Part shown: piece after piece, positions 33,110-36,579 of the stretch
Layout of the letters: each line of letters starts with the position of its first letter
Numbering within the stretch: position 1 is the first letter of the stretch
Assembly: GCA_017627765.1 (NCBI GenBank)
Contig: JAGAGD010000034.1
Span: 1-36,579, forward strand
Origin: Prevotella sp.
GTDB lineage: Bacteria > Bacteroidota > Bacteroidia > Bacteroidales > Bacteroidaceae
Length of the DNA: 36,579 nt
Direction: 5' to 3'
Notes under the pieces: generated by a model
Seen by the model: only the letters and a program-made list of their open reading frames with translations
What the model was told of the DNA's origin: nothing
Databases searched by the model: none
Made by a program: the position numbers and the translations under genes

Positions 33110-36109
33110 ATGAAAATCTTTACCGACAGTCTTCATAAGATAGCATATTCTACCGACGCTTCAGTGTATCGGGAAATACCCTATGGCGTGGCATACCCAG
33201 AGTCGGAAACTGACATAAAAGAACTGCTGGTTATGGCGCGTGAGAAAGGCGTTGACCTGATTCCTCGTGCTGGCGGCACATCCATTGCAGGACAGGTGGT
33301 TGGCAGCGGGATAGTGGTTGACATTAGCAAGCATCTCAATCGCATTATTGAGATAAATCCCGAAGAGCGATGGGCAAGGGTAGAACCTGGCGTTGTGCGC
33401 GATGAGCTTAACCTCAGACTGAAACCATACGGACTGTTTTTCAGCCCAGAGACATCAACGAGCAACCGTTGCTGCATTGGCGGTATGTTCGGAAACAACT
33501 CCTGCGGAACCCACTCGCTCGTCTATGGCAGCACCCGTCATCATGTTGTTGAGGCAAGAGGCGTGCTGGCAGATGGCAGTACCGAGATTTTCAAAGAATA
33601 TAAAATATCTGAACTCGAAGAACGCTTCGGACTGCAATTCTGGAATAATGAACAACAAAATACCCTGATAGAGCGAATCTATACCCAATTAATAAGATTT
33701 GCACTCAATGCAGAAACTTCACGCCTTATAGCAGAGTCATATCCCGACAAGCAACTTCGCCGCCGCAGTTGCGGATATGCTATTGATGAAGTTATTGACA
33801 ATCTTACGGCTGACACCCCTCTTCCTTTCAGTCAGCGGACAATCAATCTCTGTAAACTTCTTGCTGGCAGCGAAGGCACTTTGGCTTTCATAACCGAGAT
33901 AAAAGTGTCGCTCGACCATCTGCCCCCTAAACACCTGATGGTGGTATGCGGACACTGCGACACGCTTGAGAAAAGTTTTGAGGCTAACCTTGTTGCACTT
34001 AGCCATCGCCCTACAGCAATAGAGCTGATGGACAGTGACATTCTCGAACTGAGCAAAGCCAATGCCGAAGCACGCCGCAATCAGTTTTTCGTTGTCGGAA
34101 AACCTGCCGCTTTGCTGCTGACTGAACTTCGTGCAGATACTCGCGAAGAACTCGACGCAAAGGCAAGCCGCATGGAGAAAGACCTCATCGGCAGCGGATT
34201 AGTATATAAATGTACGCGCGTATATGATAAAGATGTTGCCCGTGTGTGGGCTTTGCGCAAGGCTGGGCTTGGCGTGCTTGGCGGAATGAAAGGCGACGCA
34301 CGGCCTCACGGAGTGATAGAAGACACAGCCGTTGCTCCAAGCGTGTTGCCGCAATATCTGAAAGAGTTTCGGCTGATGCTCGAAAGGCTTGGTACAAAGT
34401 GCGTCTTCTACGGACATATCAGCACTGGCGAGTTGCATCTGCGGCCTATACTCAACCTGAAGAAACGCGAAGACCGCCAACTGTTTCGCACCATTGCCTG
34501 CGAAACCACAATGCTTGTAAAGAAACATCGGGGCAGCATAAGCGGAGAACATGGCGACGGAAGGCTGAGAGGTGAGTTTATAAAACTGCTATATGGCGAC
34601 AAGGCTTACGAACTGATGCGTCAGGTTAAGTTTTGTTGGGACGAAGAAAACCTGCTCAACCGACACAAGATAGTAGACACGCTGCCTATGGACAGTTGTC
34701 TGCGATATGACGAAAACCAGCAATATGAGGTGGAGAAGATTCTGAAGTCGGATGCAACCTACTTCAACTGGAAGGCTGCTTTCGATGAGTGTGATGCGCC
34801 AGGTGCTACGGGAGCACGCTCGCAGGTTCATGCTCTGATGTGCAGCATTGAGCAGTGCAACGGAGCAGGCGACTGCCGAAAGTCAAACCTCATGGGCGGA
34901 ACGCTCTGCCCAGCATTTAAGGTCTCTGGCGATGAGACCAAGACAACGCGAGCAAGGGCTAACGTGATGCGCGAGATTCTGACACGAGGAGGCGACGAAG
35001 GGCTTATTAAGGAAGTGCTGCTCTCCTGTCTGGCATGCAAGGGCTGTAGGCGTGAGTGTCCTTCAAATGTTGACATGACAAGGCTCAGAGCCGAACTGCT
35101 GCAACACTACTACGACCGCAACGGAATGCCTCTGCGTTCACTGCTCGTCTCGCAGATAGCTCAGATAGAGGCACTTCTGCAACCTGTTGCTCTGCTGTAT
35201 AATTTCTTTGTAAGATGGAAACCTACAGCCTATATCACTAAGCAACTTCTTTCTTTCTCACAGTCGAGAACCATTCCTGCGCTAAGCAGAAAGACTATGC
35301 ACCAGCTGGTGGAACGAGAACTGCGGCAGGACAATGTTGGCAATCGGAAGAAGAAAGTCTTTCTCTTTGCCGATGAGTTTACCGACAGGCAGGAAGCCGA
35401 ACTCGGACTGACTTTTGCCCTGCTGCTCTTGCGCTTAGGCTACAGCGTGGAGATTCCACGACACATAGAGAGTGGGCGTGCTGCTATTTCAAAAGGAAAC
35501 CTAAAGCGGGCTAAGAAGATTGCGAGAAAGAATGTTAGGCTGTTGCGTGAGAAGATAAACAGCGACTGCCAGATGGTTGGCATAGAACCATCGTGCATAC
35601 TTACCTTCCGCGACGAATATCCCGACCTTGTGCCTGCTGAATGGCGACAGACAGCTAAAGACTTAGGAAGCAACTGTCTGCTCTACGACGAGTTTCTTTG
35701 TCAGGAAATGGAGGCAGGCAGGATAAGCAAGGAAGATTTCTTAGCCGATGAGGTGGAAATATGGCTTCATGGGCATTGTCATCAGAAAGCGCTGGTAGGC
35801 ATAGAACCTACGGTAAGGATGTTCAGCCTGCTCAGAGGGGCAAAGTTGAATGTCATTCCGAGTGGCTGTTGCGGTATGGCTGGCTCTTTCGGTTATGAGA
35901 AGAAGCACTATCAGACATCACTTGCCATAAGCGAAATGGTTCTTTTCCCAGCCATAAGGCGTGCCGTAGAGAAGTCGGGCATAGTCCCTATGGTGGTTGC
36001 TGCGCCAGGCACTTCTTGTCGCCAGCAGATTAAAGACGGAACAGGCGTGAGCGCAGTCCATCCTGTTGAAATACTTTTCAGATACCTAAAGTCTGACAAT
36101 GATGATTAG
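33110..36109 (+). CDS. FAD-linked oxidase/4Fe-4S protein (YdiJ-like D-2-hydroxyacid dehydrogenase)
   Basis: The 999-residue protein combines an FAD-binding type 4 domain (PRAGGTSIAGQVVGSG from residue 52; FSPETSTSNRCCIGGMFGNNSCG), an FAD-oxidase C-terminal domain (ending near GEHGDGRLRGEFI), a dicluster 4Fe-4S module and a CCG domain. Cluster ligands are C578 in CSIEQCNGAGDC...CP and C640 in CLACKGCRRECP. GSCCGMAGSFGYE-type residues are at about 919-926 (GCCGMAGSFGYE), preceded by HGHCHQKAL. The architecture and length match E. coli YdiJ and D-lactate or D-2-hydroxyglutarate dehydrogenases. The donor is probably a D-2-hydroxyacid. The acceptor is unknown. The adjacent murI may be coincidental. 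Confidence 0.88.
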   Translation: MKIFTDSLHKIAYSTDASVYREIPYGVAYPESETDIKELLVMAREKGVDLIPRAGGTSIAGQVVGSGIVVDISKHLNRIIEINPEERWARVEPGVVRDELNLRLKPYGLFFSPETSTSNRCCIGGMFGNNSCGTHSLVYGSTRHHVVEARGVLADGSTEIFKEYKISELEERFGLQFWNNEQQNTLIERIYTQLIRFALNAETSRLIAESYPDKQLRRRSCGYAIDEVIDNLTADTPLPFSQRTINLCKLLAGSEGTLAFITEIKVSLDHLPPKHLMVVCGHCDTLEKSFEANLVALSHRPTAIELMDSDILELSKANAEARRNQFFVVGKPAALLLTELRADTREELDAKASRMEKDLIGSGLVYKCTRVYDKDVARVWALRKAGLGVLGGMKGDARPHGVIEDTAVAPSVLPQYLKEFRLMLERLGTKCVFYGHISTGELHLRPILNLKKREDRQLFRTIACETTMLVKKHRGSISGEHGDGRLRGEFIKLLYGDKAYELMRQVKFCWDEENLLNRHKIVDTLPMDSCLRYDENQQYEVEKILKSDATYFNWKAAFDECDAPGATGARSQVHALMCSIEQCNGAGDCRKSNLMGGTLCPAFKVSGDETKTTRARANVMREILTRGGDEGLIKEVLLSCLACKGCRRECPSNVDMTRLRAELLQHYYDRNGMPLRSLLVSQIAQIEALLQPVALLYNFFVRWKPTAYITKQLLSFSQSRTIPALSRKTMHQLVERELRQDNVGNRKKKVFLFADEFTDRQEAELGLTFALLLLRLGYSVEIPRHIESGRAAISKGNLKRAKKIARKNVRLLREKINSDCQMVGIEPSCILTFRDEYPDLVPAEWRQTAKDLGSNCLLYDEFLCQEMEAGRISKEDFLADEVEIWLHGHCHQKALVGIEPTVRMFSLLRGAKLNVIPSGCCGMAGSFGYEKKHYQTSLAISEMVLFPAIRRAVEKSGIVPMVVAAPGTSCRQQIKDGTGVSAVHPVEILFRYLKSDNDD

Positions 36110-36263
36110 TTGCCAGTGTTTATCATTTTTTTTCGGCAGTGTCGAGGCTGAAAACTAAATAGTCGTAACGAATAACTTCTCGTAGGTTTCAGTTTGAAAC
36201 CATTTTCTCTAATCATGCTTCTGTGAGAAGAAAAACTTGCAATTTTCGGAGCCGAGTTGGGTA

Positions 36264-36579
36264 AAAAATTGATTAACTAAACCTGCCCATAACTTAAAAT
36301 TTTACGACTTAGAAAAACGAAGTTGCAAAATATGCGAGTATTTTGCGCTTTCTTGTCGTTTTTAGTAAATCGTTCAATATCAAGACATTATACATTTCGT
36401 CGAAAAACTCACAAGTGTTAAAAAAGTCAAAGGGCACCTTTCGCAGTGTGAAAGGGCACGTTTGGCACTGCAATATGCCACATATCGCAGTGCGATATGC
36501 CACGTTTCGCATCGCGAAAGGACACCTTTCACTTTTTCGTTCCTTATGTTCGTTTACATAGTTTAAGCCGATTGATTAA
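36264..36579. repeat. Dispersed intergenic repeat, copy C (right end cut by window)
   Basis: Bases from AAAATTGATTAAC near 36265 to the window end align with copy B at 23122-23413. The region from TTGCAAAATATGCGAGTATTT to AAAAAGTCAAAGGGCA has no insertions or deletions relative to copy B, only substitutions. The preceding 36110-36263 holds no gene that I can support. Confidence 0.9.
36437..36524. repeat. 22-bp palindromic tandem array, copy C (four units)
   Basis: Units at 36437-36458, 36459-36480, 36481-36502 and 36503-36524. They hold CCTTTC...GAAAGG, TGGCA...TGCCA, ATATCGCA-G-TGCGATAT and the invariant TTTCGC-atc-GCGAAA respectively. This copy has one more full unit than copy B. Confidence 0.9.

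Noticed and set aside
36437-36524. CRISPR array
   Set aside because: The 22-bp units follow each other with no spacers, and no cas gene is present.

Overview
The window looks like ordinary chromosome from a Bacteroidales bacterium, most likely Prevotella or a close relative. Evidence: promoters of the Bacteroidetes type (TTTG, about 20 bp, TAnnTTTG), A-rich leaders with almost no Shine-Dalgarno sequences, signal peptides ending in ...AQ, a type IX secretion (T9SS) cargo protein plus a PorG-like T9SS component, a fused two-gene KorAB, and the gene order lipoprotein-porG-uppS-bamA-ompH-ompH-murI. That order matches my memory of the Porphyromonas gingivalis PG0188-PG0193 region. I see no phage, transposase, CRISPR array, rRNA, tRNA or defence system.

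Layout. 1-541: dispersed repeat, triple hairpin and heptamer array. 542-4126 (+): secreted multidomain T9SS cargo. 4127-4570: inverted-repeat/49-bp tandem-repeat structure and a promoter. 4571-8430 (+): acyl-CoA synthetase, release factor 2, a 48-residue membrane peptide, and a CYTH protein overlapping it by one base. 8693-9094 (-): VanZ-like protein, divergent from 9196-11082 (+): Na+-coupled NSS transporter and a DUF4252-like protein. 11213-15322 (-): porin, korB, korA. 15505-17804 (-): RNase HI and ArgS. 18091-19650 (+): GH18 enzyme with a ThuA-like C-terminal domain. 19813-20635 (-): upp preceded by a 35-codon secreted peptide. 21071-22684 (+): pckA with a long leader. 22685-23821: repeat-rich gap. 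23822-24340 (+): outer-membrane barrel. 24689-32999 (+): envelope-biogenesis cluster (lipoprotein, porG, uppS, bamA, three ompH/skp genes, murI). 33110-36109 (+): large FAD/Fe-S dehydrogenase. 36110-36579: third copy of the dispersed repeat.

The genes fit an anaerobic, asaccharolytic or mixed-substrate lifestyle. KorAB and PckA link the partial TCA cycle to gluconeogenesis and CO2 fixation. The cluster at 24.7-33 kb makes the lipid carrier, the outer-membrane insertase, its periplasmic chaperones, a T9SS barrel and D-glutamate for peptidoglycan.

The genes are mostly conventional. The unusual content is between them: (i) a dispersed element of about 420 bp, three copies in one orientation, carrying a 22-bp tandem array of palindromic units whose copy number differs between copies; (ii) phase-perfect microsatellites of period 6, 7 and 8 bp in several gaps; (iii) a 49-bp tandem repeat inside a 27-bp perfect inverted repeat; (iv) small ORFs and structured leaders. 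I found no convincing new multi-gene system.
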